From assembly GCA_034331105.1 (NCBI GenBank), contig JAXQGB010000014.1, positions 124,001-188,000 on the forward strand: 64,000 bases of DNA. Direction: 5' to 3'. Every line of letters begins with the position of its first letter. The stretch's first letter is position 1. Source of the DNA: Caenicola sp034331105 (GTDB lineage: Bacteria > Synergistota > Synergistia > Synergistales > Synergistaceae). The notes beneath the pieces were generated by a model that saw nothing but the letters and a program-made list of their open reading frames with translations, searched no databases and was not told where the DNA came from. The translations under genes were made by a program, and so were the position numbers. This document shows, one piece after another, positions 17,340-26,603 of the stretch.

Positions 17340-18974
17340 CTAACGAATATAGCGGATCTTTCCATCCACGACTGTTAATCCGACTGTTAAGTTTTGGATC
17401 TCGTGGTCATCGATCTTGAACGGGTTTTCCATGAAGGCGATGATATCTGCCGCTTTGCCAATCTCCAGCGTTCCCCTGAAATCTCCCTCTCCGCATACTA
17501 ATGCGCCGCCTTTCGTGTACATTGAAAAGGCTTCCACCCTGTCAAGCTTTTCGGATGGCAGCCAGCCGTGTTCCGGCAGGCCTGAAAGGTCTTTTCTAAG
17601 TATCGCTGCCCTTATTCCAAGCATCGGATCAAGCGGCTCGGTGGGTGAATCGGATCCTGCGCCTACTGTGATGCCGTACTGTGTCAGTGTTCTCCATGCG
17701 TAACTCCATCTCGCCCTTTCAGCACCAAGTCTGGACATCACTATCGGCCAGTCGGAAGTTACAAACGCAGGCTGGATGTCTGCCATAACACCCAGATCTG
17801 CCATCCTTTTATAAATGTCATGTGCCCCGACCTGGCAGTGTACTATCCTGTGTGATATCAAGCTGTCTTTGTCAGAAAATCTTTTTGCTGATTCAACGGC
17901 GTTGAGGCACCTGTCTATCGCTCCGTCACCGATAGCATAGTAGGCTACCTGCATCCCGGCTTCCTGGGCAATTGCAGTAAGGCGGTCCAGTTCTCCCTGT
18001 GATCTGGCGTAAATTCCCCTGTTCCCGGGTTCATCAGAGTATTCTTCTCTGAGTGCAGCAGTCTTGGCTCCAAGGGTACCGTCAACATGTATTTTCAGCG
18101 GACCTGAAGTGAAATAACTTATTCCGTTTCTCTTATGGTAGCCGCACTCAATAAATGTTGTAAGTTCTGTTTCGTCCCTCAGATGCCATTGCTCTGCTAT
18201 TCGCAGGGGCATCTTATCTTCAATCTCCATCTGTTCATAAAGCCTGAATATCCTGTCAGTGCTTCCGACTATCCCCAGATCATCTGTCTGTACAGATGTG
18301 ATGCCGAGTTTGACCATTTCGTCAGTAGCTCTTTTGTACCACCTCATCAGTGTCTCGTCAGAAGATTCAGGGATATTCATCCTTACCCAATTTACTGCAG
18401 CCTCGCTTACAACTCCTGTAGGATCTCCGTTTTCATCAGAGTTGACGACACCGCCGGATATTTTGAAACCCTTTCCTATCCTCAATACATCAAGAGCTTT
18501 GGAGTTAAGTGAGGCGATATGTCCGCACGATCTCTCAAAAAAAAGAGGAATATCTTTCGTTATCTTGTCCAGGTCGTTCCGGTTCGGAAATCTTTTTTCT
18601 GCAAGGTGATTCTGGTCCCATCCACGTGCAAAAAACCACTGTCCCTCACCTATCGGGTACTCTGAAAGGAATCGGCGGCTTTTGTCTATCATTTCTTCGA
18701 TCGAAGAAGCTCCGGACAGGTTAAGCGTTTCAAGGCTCCTGCCTGTTGCAAGAAGGTGGTTGTGTGTATCTGTCATCCCGGGCATGAGGAATTTTCCTTT
18801 TATGTCCAGGACCGTAGTCTTACTGTCACAGAGCGACAGTATATCTTTGTCGCTCCCTATTGCCTCAATGATCCCGTTTCTTGCGAACAACGCCTTTGCC
18901 CGACCGGGAGATGACATCGGGTAGATAACGCCGTTGATGAGTGCAATTGAATCGTTCCTCTGTACATCCCCCAT
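17340..18974 (-). CDS. Amidohydrolase family protein (YtcJ-like)
   Basis: 544 residues, typical of the amidohydrolase 3 / YtcJ group. The metal-binding motif DTHNHLLATG is near residue 68, KIHVDGTLGAKTA near 300, and SHRIVHCQ near 365; the C-terminal beta domain returns at VCGEGDFRGTLEIGKAADI. No signal peptide, so cytoplasmic. Substrates of YtcJ proteins are mostly unknown; N-acyl or amide bonds are usual. It sits 14 bases after pepA and 13 bases before the UPF0597 gene, in one operon. Confidence 0.88.
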   Translation of the reverse strand: MGDVQRNDSIALINGVIYPMSSPGRAKALFARNGIIEAIGSDKDILSLCDSKTTVLDIKGKFLMPGMTDTHNHLLATGRSLETLNLSGASSIEEMIDKSRRFLSEYPIGEGQWFFARGWDQNHLAEKRFPNRNDLDKITKDIPLFFERSCGHIASLNSKALDVLRIGKGFKISGGVVNSDENGDPTGVVSEAAVNWVRMNIPESSDETLMRWYKRATDEMVKLGITSVQTDDLGIVGSTDRIFRLYEQMEIEDKMPLRIAEQWHLRDETELTTFIECGYHKRNGISYFTSGPLKIHVDGTLGAKTAALREEYSDEPGNRGIYARSQGELDRLTAIAQEAGMQVAYYAIGDGAIDRCLNAVESAKRFSDKDSLISHRIVHCQVGAHDIYKRMADLGVMADIQPAFVTSDWPIVMSRLGAERARWSYAWRTLTQYGITVGAGSDSPTEPLDPMLGIRAAILRKDLSGLPEHGWLPSEKLDRVEAFSMYTKGGALVCGEGDFRGTLEIGKAADIIAFMENPFKIDDHEIQNLTVGLTVVDGKIRYIR

Positions 18975-18988
18975 CAGTCATACCACCT

Positions 18989-20452
18989 TTACATCATCAT
19001 TAAGAGCGTTGCCAGGGTCCTGGTCCCGAAACCGGAAGCGCCCTTGACATAATAGCTCCTTTGTTCCTTTATAAAATCAGCCGCTGCAATATCCAGGTGC
19101 ACCCATGGGATATCTTTGTCAACAAATGCTTCCAGGAACATCGCCGCGGTAATTGCGCCGCCGTAACGTCCGCCGGAGTTGACCAGATCGGCCACCGGTG
19201 ACTTTATTGCTTTATTAAGAGTCGGATCGTCCATTGGGAGTTTCCAGAAGCGCTCCCCCGCCATTTTCGCCGCTGTGAGCACCTCATCCCCAAACGTATC
19301 ATTGTTGGTGAAAAGCCCTCCGGTATTCGTCCCCAAAGCTACAGCGCAGGCACCTGTTAACGTGGCAATGTCGATGATTTTGTCGGGCTTGAGTTCTGAT
19401 GCGAAAGAGAGTGCGTCGGCAAGAGTAAGCCTGCCTTCCGCATCTGTGTTGTTGACTTCTATGGTCTTTCCGTTACGAGCCCTAAGGATATCGTCAGGCC
19501 TGTATGCATTGCCTCCGGGCATGTTTTCCGCTGCAGCTATGATAACTGTGACCTTCCACGGCAGTTTAAGCTGAGACGCTGCTTTTACAGCTCCCAGGAC
19601 TGCACACGCCCCGCTTTTGTCACCCTTCATCGTAGTCATGTGTTCCGCAGGCTTTATGTCCAGTCCGCCGCTGTCAAAGGTCAGGCCCTTACCTACAAGC
19701 GCAACATGACCTCTGCATTCACCTTCCGGTGACCACGTGAGGGTAATGAACCTAGGAGGATTTGAAGACCCCTTTGCAACAGCATGGTACGCACACATGT
19801 TTTCTTTCACTATTCTGTCTTCGTCCCATATTTCGCATTCCAGGCCAAGCTCCCGGGCCAATGACTCGGATTTCTTTGCAAGAGTTTCAGGGGTGATCAC
19901 ATTACCCGGCTCGTTTGCTATGTCCCTTGTATAGCACTGCGCCTCACCAAGGATCTTTCCTTCCTCAAGCCCTGCTGGATCCGCATCAGAAACGCTGACA
20001 ACATCAGGGGATACAAGCTTCTCATCCTCTTCCTGTGAGAGGTACTTGTCAAATTTGTAGCACCCCAGGACAGCTCCTTCAGCGGCAGATCTTGAATTGA
20101 TCCTGTCTTCTGCCCTCGGCATCCAGAGAAGGACACTTGAACACCTTTTTGCTGAAGCAGTTCTGAGGACCACAAAGCTGCCTTCCCTGATGTTTTCCTG
20201 AAGACTGCTTTTTTCATTCCCAAGTCCATGTATGACAACGTATTTGACTGAACCGTGCATGACGGGGATCTTTATCGTGGAACCTGCCTTTGCCTTGAAG
20301 TTCCCATTGATGACCGCTCTGCGGCAAAATTCCAACATTTCTCCTGCGAGAGGTTCCAGACACAATAACTCAGATGGGGCTTCCTCAGCAAGTATTCCGA
20401 TCAACTGGACACTTTCCTGACCGAAGCCTTTTTCACATTTATTAATGTTCAA
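18989..20452 (-). CDS. pepA: Leucyl aminopeptidase (M17 family)
   Basis: Removes N-terminal residues from peptides; cytoplasmic, two-metal, usually hexameric. The family signature NTDAEGRLTLADAL and the metal-binding stretch KGLTFDSGGLDIKPAEHMTT are present. I chose a TTG start at 20452, giving 487 residues, because a strong GGAGGG lies six bases upstream; the frame extends 23 codons further to an ATG without such a site. It opens the pepA-amidohydrolase-UPF0597-recD2 operon, so peptide degradation may be coupled to breakdown of the released amino acids. Confidence 0.95.
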   Translation of the reverse strand: MNINKCEKGFGQESVQLIGILAEEAPSELLCLEPLAGEMLEFCRRAVINGNFKAKAGSTIKIPVMHGSVKYVVIHGLGNEKSSLQENIREGSFVVLRTASAKRCSSVLLWMPRAEDRINSRSAAEGAVLGCYKFDKYLSQEEDEKLVSPDVVSVSDADPAGLEEGKILGEAQCYTRDIANEPGNVITPETLAKKSESLARELGLECEIWDEDRIVKENMCAYHAVAKGSSNPPRFITLTWSPEGECRGHVALVGKGLTFDSGGLDIKPAEHMTTMKGDKSGACAVLGAVKAASQLKLPWKVTVIIAAAENMPGGNAYRPDDILRARNGKTIEVNNTDAEGRLTLADALSFASELKPDKIIDIATLTGACAVALGTNTGGLFTNNDTFGDEVLTAAKMAGERFWKLPMDDPTLNKAIKSPVADLVNSGGRYGGAITAAMFLEAFVDKDIPWVHLDIAAADFIKEQRSYYVKGASGFGTRTLATLLMMM

Positions 20453-20554
20453 TATATTCCCTCCATATAAGAAACTTGCTTTTATTCTGAACATCATAAT
20501 AATATCACTATTTAATCTCAATGTTGATGTACTTTCTGCTTACCCATTCTTTTC

Positions 20555-20563
20555 TGCTATACT
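20555..20563 (+). promoter_or_regulatory. Extended -10 promoter for the FAD oxidoreductase gene
   Basis: TGCTATACT (TG-N-TATACT) 40 bases before the ATG; no clear -35 box. GGAGG follows near 20592. Confidence 0.45.
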
Positions 20564-20603
20564 AATCAGGGTCGATTTTCTGCTTTTTACGGAGGAATGA
20601 AAT

Positions 20604-21995
20604 ATGGATCACAAATACGATGTAATAGTCGTCGGATCAGGTCCCGCAGGACTGTTTGCAACTCTCGAACTCATAAAAAACAACAAAAAGGTTCTTCTTG
20701 TAGATAAGGGAAGATCCATAGAAGCCCGTATTTGCCCAATGAAAACCGGCTCTCCCGAATGCGTACACTGCAATCCTTGCAATGTTGTATGCGGATGGGG
20801 TGGGGCGGGCGCTTTCAGCGACGGCAAACTTACACTGACCCCTGAATTCGGGGGCAACCTTGAAGAATACTGCGGACGCGAGAAACTTCTCTCTCTTATT
20901 GACGAGGCGGACCGTGTATATCTGGAGCATGGAGCCAGCAGTACACTGTTCAAACCAAGCGGCGACCTTGCAAAGAAGGTCATTACAAAAGCTCTTCAGG
21001 CAGGCCTCGACATAATCCCTGCAACAATACGCCATATGGGGACAGACAGGTCAAAGCAGATCCTTGGCGCCATATATCAGACCATAAAAGACAGTTGTGA
21101 GGTAAGGACAAACACGATGGTAGAAAAAGTCCTGCTCAAACCTGACGGATCCGTTGCCGGCGTACTGCTTGCGAACGGGGAAGAGATCTGCTCCGACAGG
21201 GTCCTTCTGGCACCCGGACGTGAAGGCGCTGCTTGGATGGAAAAAACCGTGAAGGAGCTTGGACTGGAGATCGAGTCCCTGCCCGTTGACATCGGCGTAA
21301 GGGTGGAGATACCCTCTGCCTGGGCTGAGGATATAACTGACCAGTTCTATGAGGTCAAGGCACTTCTTGACACGCCCACCTTTGATGACAAAGTGCGTAC
21401 ATTCTGCATGTGTCCGCACGGTGAAGTCACATCTGAGTACCAGAGCCACCACGAGATCCTGACTGTCAACGGTCACTCCAACCAGGAGAATGAATGCAAG
21501 ACAGAAAATACAAACTTTGCAATACTGGTCTCTACTAAATTTACAAAACCTTTCAGGGATCCGATCGGTTACGGCAGCCACATTGCCCGCCTGGCAAACA
21601 TGCTTGGCGGAGGAATTATCGTCCAGCGGCTTGGTGACCTCCGAAAGGGGAGACGATCAACTCCGGACAGGATCGCCCGCGGACTTGTAAGGCCCACTCT
21701 TACAAGCGCAGAACCGGGAGACCTTGCCTGCGTTCTTCCATACAGGCATCTTGTCGGAATAATGGAAATGCTTGCAGCTCTTGATCATATAATACCCGGG
21801 GTCAACAGCGGCCATACCTTGCTCTACGGAGTCGAGGTAAAGTTTTATAGCCTGAAAGTCGCTCTCGACAGCGGACTCAGGACTTCTATCAAAGGTCTGT
21901 ACGCGGCCGGAGACGGAGCCGGAGTCACAAGAGGAGTGATACAGGCTTCCGCATCGGGCCTTTGGGTGGCAAGGGCAATGCTCTCAGAAAAATGA
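20604..21995 (+). CDS. FAD-dependent oxidoreductase (COG2509-like)
   Basis: 463 residues. N-terminal FAD-binding Rossmann motif VVGSGPAGLFATLEL (about 10-24) and the GWGGAGAFSDGKL loop typical of a group of uncharacterised FAD dehydrogenases. Five cysteines between about 45 and 65 (CPMKTGSPECVHCNPCNVVC) may bind an Fe-S cluster or form a redox site. The C-terminal GLYAAGDGAGVTRGVIQASASG closes the FAD site. The donor and acceptor are not known. Its stop overlaps the start of the ion-channel gene (ATGA), so the two are translated together. Confidence 0.88.
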   Translation: MDHKYDVIVVGSGPAGLFATLELIKNNKKVLLVDKGRSIEARICPMKTGSPECVHCNPCNVVCGWGGAGAFSDGKLTLTPEFGGNLEEYCGREKLLSLIDEADRVYLEHGASSTLFKPSGDLAKKVITKALQAGLDIIPATIRHMGTDRSKQILGAIYQTIKDSCEVRTNTMVEKVLLKPDGSVAGVLLANGEEICSDRVLLAPGREGAAWMEKTVKELGLEIESLPVDIGVRVEIPSAWAEDITDQFYEVKALLDTPTFDDKVRTFCMCPHGEVTSEYQSHHEILTVNGHSNQENECKTENTNFAILVSTKFTKPFRDPIGYGSHIARLANMLGGGIIVQRLGDLRKGRRSTPDRIARGLVRPTLTSAEPGDLACVLPYRHLVGIMEMLAALDHIIPGVNSGHTLLYGVEVKFYSLKVALDSGLRTSIKGLYAAGDGAGVTRGVIQASASGLWVARAMLSEK

Positions 21996-22963
21996 TCAGT
22001 GATCTGAAGAAGAAGCGTCTTGTTAGAATTTACAAGATTACGCTGCCGATCCTGGCACTTATATCGGTTTTCACCCTTATGTCCTTAGGTTCAAACTTTT
22101 TCAAATATAGTCTTCAGCCAAAATTTATATTCCTCCTGAATCATCTTATATGGATCGTTTTTACCGCTGATTTCTTTGTAAGGATGCACCTTATAGATAA
22201 CAGAAAACATTTCCTGACGAGACATCTGGCAGAATTAATTGCAATAGTTCCCGTCTTTCCATTCATACTGCTGGCCAAGCTATTGGGCGACTTACACATG
22301 ACCGAGGCTGCTGCTGTAATATTTGAAATAGTTTTTATAATAAAATTTTTTTCATACCTGATAAGGGCCTTCGTAACACAGCACAGGTTTATCAGAACAA
22401 ATCCTCTGCATTATGCGGCTGCGGTAACAATGACAGCACTTGTCGTTGCGGCGATGCTATTTTCCGGCTTTGAAGGCAGAAATTATTCGGACAGTATATG
22501 GTGGGCTTTTTCGACCGCCAGCACTACCGGTTTTGGCGACATCGTTCCTTTGACTCCTGAAGGGAGGCTTGTAGGAATGTTCCTGATGGTAGTTGGACTT
22601 GCCTGCATAAGCATGCTCACAGGCGTTATTGCCGGGATGATGATGTACTCCAATAATCTTACAAGACCGGAAAGCTCTGTAGTAATTGGGATAATCAAGG
22701 CACTCTCACGGTTTTCAGAGCTCAGTGAGAGCGATGTAGATGAAATATGCGCAGTTTTGAAAACATTGAAAAAAAGGCATTCGATGACAGCAGTAAAGGC
22801 CGATCATGGTCAAAGAGAAACGCTCGAAGATAATATTATTGATAAGGCCCAAAAAAGGAAGGGATCCATTGCAAAGTGGATCAATGATACCTTTATAAGC
22901 GATCCTCACGAAGACGCAATTATTGAAAAGAGACTTTCGGAGGGAAAAAATCCTAAAGATTAA
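21992..22963 (+). CDS. Voltage-gated-type K+ channel-like membrane protein
   Basis: 323 residues from the ATG at 21992 that overlaps the upstream stop as ATGA; the frame is open ten codons earlier inside the previous gene. About six membrane segments are seen (roughly 20-160 and a pore pair at 145-215). The selectivity filter STTGFGDIVP is preceded by the pore helix WWAFSTA. The S4 region is poor in arginine, so voltage sensing is doubtful. The C-terminal 100 residues are cytoplasmic, charged and without a recognised RCK domain. It should conduct K+ across the inner membrane; coupling to the FAD protein is unexplained. Confidence 0.85.
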   Translation: MISDLKKKRLVRIYKITLPILALISVFTLMSLGSNFFKYSLQPKFIFLLNHLIWIVFTADFFVRMHLIDNRKHFLTRHLAELIAIVPVFPFILLAKLLGDLHMTEAAAVIFEIVFIIKFFSYLIRAFVTQHRFIRTNPLHYAAAVTMTALVVAAMLFSGFEGRNYSDSIWWAFSTASTTGFGDIVPLTPEGRLVGMFLMVVGLACISMLTGVIAGMMMYSNNLTRPESSVVIGIIKALSRFSELSESDVDEICAVLKTLKKRHSMTAVKADHGQRETLEDNIIDKAQKRKGSIAKWINDTFISDPHEDAIIEKRLSEGKNPKD

Positions 22964-22992
22964 TTAAGAGAAACGACTAACCATGTAAACAT

Positions 22993-23032
22993 AAAAAAAG
23001 CTCATGCCTCCTGTTGGGGACATGAGCTTTTG
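22993..23032. terminator. Bidirectional intrinsic terminator
   Basis: AAAAGCTCATG (22996-23006) pairs with CATGAGCTTTT (23021-23031), with A-run and T-run on the two sides. It separates the channel gene from the converging NSS transporter gene. Confidence 0.85.
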
Positions 23033-23075
23033 AGTTATTCCAATTTGGTCATCATTACCTGTCAGACATATTTTG

Positions 23076-24488
23076 TCAGAATTTCAGTAATCCTACAGAA
23101 TTCAGGAAGATGATGAGGACCAACAGCGGAGTTACGTAACGAAGGAGGAATCTGATCACCATTACTTTTCCTTCATTGTTCAGTTTCCCGTGATTGGTCA
23201 GTTCATCCCTCAGGTCTTTCTCTTTCATCTTGTAGCCTGCATACAGTGCAATAAAAAGGCCTCCCAAAGGCAGACATATGTTCGAAGATATAAAGTCGAA
23301 GAGGTCAAAGAATCCTCTGCCCATGACTTTGATCCCTCCGAAGAAGCTCGAACTGTCAGCTGAACCAGCTGCCAAAACTCCTACCACTGCAATTATGGCA
23401 CAGTTGAGGATCGCAGCTTTTTTGCGGGGCATGTTGAATTCTTCCGACATCCAGACAGTCGGGACTTCTACAAGTGAAAGCATAGCTCCGTTGGCTGCGA
23501 AAGACGTCAAAAGGAAAAATGCAAAGAGAAGGACCTGCCCAAAGGGCATCTGTGAGAAGACCAGAGGAATAGTAATAAACAACAGGCCCGGTCCTGCTCC
23601 GGGCTCAACTCCGAAGGAGAAGACAGTTGGGAAGATCGCAAGGCCTGCAAGCATTGATACACAGATATCTGCTATAGCTATCTTAAGAGGAGCAGTGGAA
23701 AGATCTGAATCCTCTGTGAAATATGAACCGTAAGTTATCATTGTTCCCATTCCAAGCGACAGTTTAAAAAAGGCAAGCCCCATTGCCGCAAGCGTTACAG
23801 ATGGTGTTATCTGTGAGAAATCCACATGGAAAAGGAAGCGAAGGCCGTCCGCGGCTCCCGGAAGCGTAAGTGCTCGTATCGCGCATATTATCAGAAGCAG
23901 GAAAAGTACCGGCATCATGATCCTGATAGCCCTCTCTATTCCGCGTGAAACACCCATGGAAATGATAGCGCCTATTACACAAAGTACCAGCACCTGCCAG
24001 AATATCGGGGATAGTACCGCTGCTGAAAAGAAGCTCCCGCCCGCAGTCCCGGCTCCGATGGCGCTGCCGAACATTGCTCCTGCCTTATCAGCAGTAATTC
24101 CTACAAAAGCTCCTGTTGCAGCCTTGAACGTGTAGTAATATACCCATCCTGCCACACAACTGTAGAAAAACATTATCAGGTATGCAGCGAGAGCTCCCAT
24201 GAAACCTATACCGGACCAGGGAGACTTAGGATCATTGTCCAGTTTTCTGAAAGCTCCGACCGGATTCATCCTTGATCTGCGGCCGATGACAAATTCGCTT
24301 ATCATAATAGGAACAGCTACCATAAAGACAAAAAAGAGGTAAAGAACAAGAAAAGCTCCGCCGCCGCCTGTTCCTGTCATGTAGGGAAACTTCCATATGT
24401 TTCCCAGACCAACAGCTGAACCAAGGGATACCATCAATGCAGCTAAAGTAGAACTAAAACCGTCTCTTTTCTTTGTTTCTAATGACAA
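23076..24488 (-). CDS. Sodium-dependent amino-acid transporter (NSS/SNF family)
   Basis: 470 residues with about 11-12 membrane segments, the size of bacterial LeuT relatives. The first segment carries LGSAVGLGNIWKFPYMTGTGGG, which lines the substrate and Na+ sites. TM6 follows the family pattern (GVEPGAGPGLLFITIPLVF is in the TM7-8 region). It would import an amino acid with Na+. It is the last gene of the amino-acid catabolic cluster, 106 bases after the EamA gene, suggesting that it supplies the cluster's substrate. A paralogue lies at the right edge of the window. Confidence 0.93.
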   Translation of the reverse strand: MSLETKKRDGFSSTLAALMVSLGSAVGLGNIWKFPYMTGTGGGGAFLVLYLFFVFMVAVPIMISEFVIGRRSRMNPVGAFRKLDNDPKSPWSGIGFMGALAAYLIMFFYSCVAGWVYYYTFKAATGAFVGITADKAGAMFGSAIGAGTAGGSFFSAAVLSPIFWQVLVLCVIGAIISMGVSRGIERAIRIMMPVLFLLLIICAIRALTLPGAADGLRFLFHVDFSQITPSVTLAAMGLAFFKLSLGMGTMITYGSYFTEDSDLSTAPLKIAIADICVSMLAGLAIFPTVFSFGVEPGAGPGLLFITIPLVFSQMPFGQVLLFAFFLLTSFAANGAMLSLVEVPTVWMSEEFNMPRKKAAILNCAIIAVVGVLAAGSADSSSFFGGIKVMGRGFFDLFDFISSNICLPLGGLFIALYAGYKMKEKDLRDELTNHGKLNNEGKVMVIRFLLRYVTPLLVLIIFLNSVGLLKF

Positions 24489-24594
24489 TAAAATCTCCCC
24501 CTTAATTAGGTTTAACAGAGAATAAAATAATGCGTTTTTGGAAAATCGCCTTAATTTTACACCTAATTATTTAAAAGAGGGGTATAAACATTAA

Positions 24595-25509
24595 TTACAT
24601 ATTATTATCTTGAGGTTCGGAAGTTCGAACTGTAGCACAGACAATTGCAATAATAATAACGGTACAGCCTATTATCTCCTGCATTGATGGCGGCTGCTTC
24701 AACAGCAGAGATGTCAGGCCGACGGCAACTACTATCTCCAGTGTACAGAGGAGGCTGACCGTAGCTGCGGGCAAGTATTTTAGAGCGGTGTAGAAGAGGC
24801 CGTATGCAAGCAGGCTCCCGCAAAACGCCTGGAAGACCATGAGACCGAAAAGGGGGGATGTAAAATATAAAATATCTTCCCATCCAACAATGGTGCTCTT
24901 CCCTATAGCAAGAACTATTCCACCCAGAAGATGTGCAAAAAAGAGAAGAACAAGCTGATCTGTTTCCTGTCCTTTACAGACTCTTCTTGCAACAAGAGCC
25001 TGTCCCGAAATTCCAATTATTGCGAGCCCCCCCCACATAAGTCCGGGCACGGATAGGCCGGAGAAAGTTTTTTCGCCGCCGACCATTCCGAGATATACGC
25101 CTGCGATTATCAGAAAGCCGGATACTACCTGAAGAAAGGTAGGCTTCTCATGCGTTATGTAGAGCGAACCAAGAAGGGTCACAAGGGGAAAAGTGTAGTG
25201 AAGTATCAGGGCTTCAGCCACAGAGAGATATTTTAGTGACATCAGGAATCCTCCTCCGGAAAAAACAACAGAGAGTATTCCGGAGAGTAAATAAAAACAG
25301 AGCATACCCCTGTCAGGCCTGAACACTCCGGGCCCTTTCGTGAAGTAAATAAAAGGACCTACCGTGATCACAACAAAAAGGGCACGAAAAGCCATAACTG
25401 ACATCAGGCTTATTCCCGCGCTTGAAAGGACTTTAGCTATTGGACTCATTATGCCCCAGCAGACAGCAGCAATAAGCGTCATAACAACTCCGTGCCAATA
25501 TTTATTCAT
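24595..25509 (-). CDS. EamA-family (drug/metabolite transporter superfamily) permease
   Basis: 304 residues with ten hydrophobic segments in two repeats of five, as in EamA transporters. The first repeat opens with VVMTLIAAVCWGIMSPIAKV; the second opens with GLMWGGLAIIGISGQALVAR. Members usually export amino acids or other metabolites. Its place between an ornithine-cyclodeaminase-like gene and an NSS importer suggests that it exports a product or excess amino acid from the cluster; that is inference from neighbours only. Confidence 0.9.
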   Translation of the reverse strand: MNKYWHGVVMTLIAAVCWGIMSPIAKVLSSAGISLMSVMAFRALFVVITVGPFIYFTKGPGVFRPDRGMLCFYLLSGILSVVFSGGGFLMSLKYLSVAEALILHYTFPLVTLLGSLYITHEKPTFLQVVSGFLIIAGVYLGMVGGEKTFSGLSVPGLMWGGLAIIGISGQALVARRVCKGQETDQLVLLFFAHLLGGIVLAIGKSTIVGWEDILYFTSPLFGLMVFQAFCGSLLAYGLFYTALKYLPAATVSLLCTLEIVVAVGLTSLLLKQPPSMQEIIGCTVIIIAIVCATVRTSEPQDNNM

Positions 25510-25592
25510 TTTTCAGACCTGCCTCGCTGATCACAATAAAGCTGCCGGTCCCGTCTCAATGATTGGGTCCGGCAACTAGTTTTAAAAATTAG

Positions 25593-26594
25593 CTATTGCT
25601 CCATCTCTACAACTGTACCGATGTTATGTGCTTCAGCCCGTTCCAGCGCAACTTTGGCAGTTATCAGATCCTGCAGCGCCATTCCTGTTGCGTCAAACAT
25701 AGTTATCTCATCAGCTGAAGTCCTTCCGGGCTTAGTGCCGTTGAGTACCTCTCCGATCTCTGTGATGCTTTCGGGCATTTTCAGCCCCATTGATACAGCG
25801 TGCTGACACTCTCCCTTGTGTGCCACCTGAGACCTTGAGTCTCCGAAAACTTTTACCGTTGCTGTTATTTCCGGATCTATCTCCTGTTTGCCGGGCATGT
25901 CAGCTCCTATCGTATTTATGTGACAGCCCTTCTTGAGCCAGCCGCTTTTGATGAACCCCTTTTTTGATGGCGTGCATGTAACAACTATGTCAGCTTTTTT
26001 TACATACTCTTCAAGAGATGCAAATGGCCTGGCGGTTATTTGTATTCCCGGATAGCAAGGGGCGATCTCTTCTGCCATTTTTTCAGCTGCCGGATCCAGG
26101 ACATCGAAAACATCGACCCTTTTCAGCTTCGGCATTACCTTTGAAAGGCCCATGATCTGAGCTCTCCCCTGAGCTCCTGAACCTACCACAACAGCGTTTT
26201 CAGATCCGGGCAGCGCAAGTGCTTCAGCCCCTATTGCTCCTGCTGCTCCGGTCCTCAGAAATGTGACGGGAGTTCCCTCAAGTATACCCAGCGGCTGCTG
26301 ATGCTCGATATCCATGACCACGATAAGACCCGCAAGGGCCGGAACTCCCAGGGTCGAGGGATTGTCCCTGTTCCAGCCCAGGATCTTAAGTCCATATATC
26401 CCCGCACCATCCATGTATGCAGATTTGATATCCATATCTGTCCTTCCGGGGTCAAATTCATGCGTTATTATGGGGAAAAGTCCGGCCTTTCCGGAAGAAA
26501 ACAGCTTGTATGCCTCTTTTACTCCGGGAATTACGTCATCCATCGTGATCAATGCGCTAAACTGCTTTGAATCCAGTATCCTGAGCCTGTACAT
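25593..26594 (-). CDS. Ornithine cyclodeaminase / mu-crystallin family protein
   Basis: 333 residues. NAD(P)-binding motif VVVGSGAQGRAQI (about 134-146), the conserved TPVTFLRTGAAGAIGA stretch before it, and the catalytic-Asp region FDATGMALQDL near 305 are all present. Family members include ornithine cyclodeaminase, alanine dehydrogenase of archaeal type, iminosuccinate reductase and EutC, so the exact reaction is open. It starts nine bases after the threonine-dehydratase-like gene; that pairing recurs in hydroxyectoine and beta-hydroxyaspartate degradation operons in other bacteria. Confidence 0.88.
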   Translation of the reverse strand: MYRLRILDSKQFSALITMDDVIPGVKEAYKLFSSGKAGLFPIITHEFDPGRTDMDIKSAYMDGAGIYGLKILGWNRDNPSTLGVPALAGLIVVMDIEHQQPLGILEGTPVTFLRTGAAGAIGAEALALPGSENAVVVGSGAQGRAQIMGLSKVMPKLKRVDVFDVLDPAAEKMAEEIAPCYPGIQITARPFASLEEYVKKADIVVTCTPSKKGFIKSGWLKKGCHINTIGADMPGKQEIDPEITATVKVFGDSRSQVAHKGECQHAVSMGLKMPESITEIGEVLNGTKPGRTSADEITMFDATGMALQDLITAKVALERAEAHNIGTVVEMEQ

Positions 26595-26603
26595 CAGTCT
26601 CTC

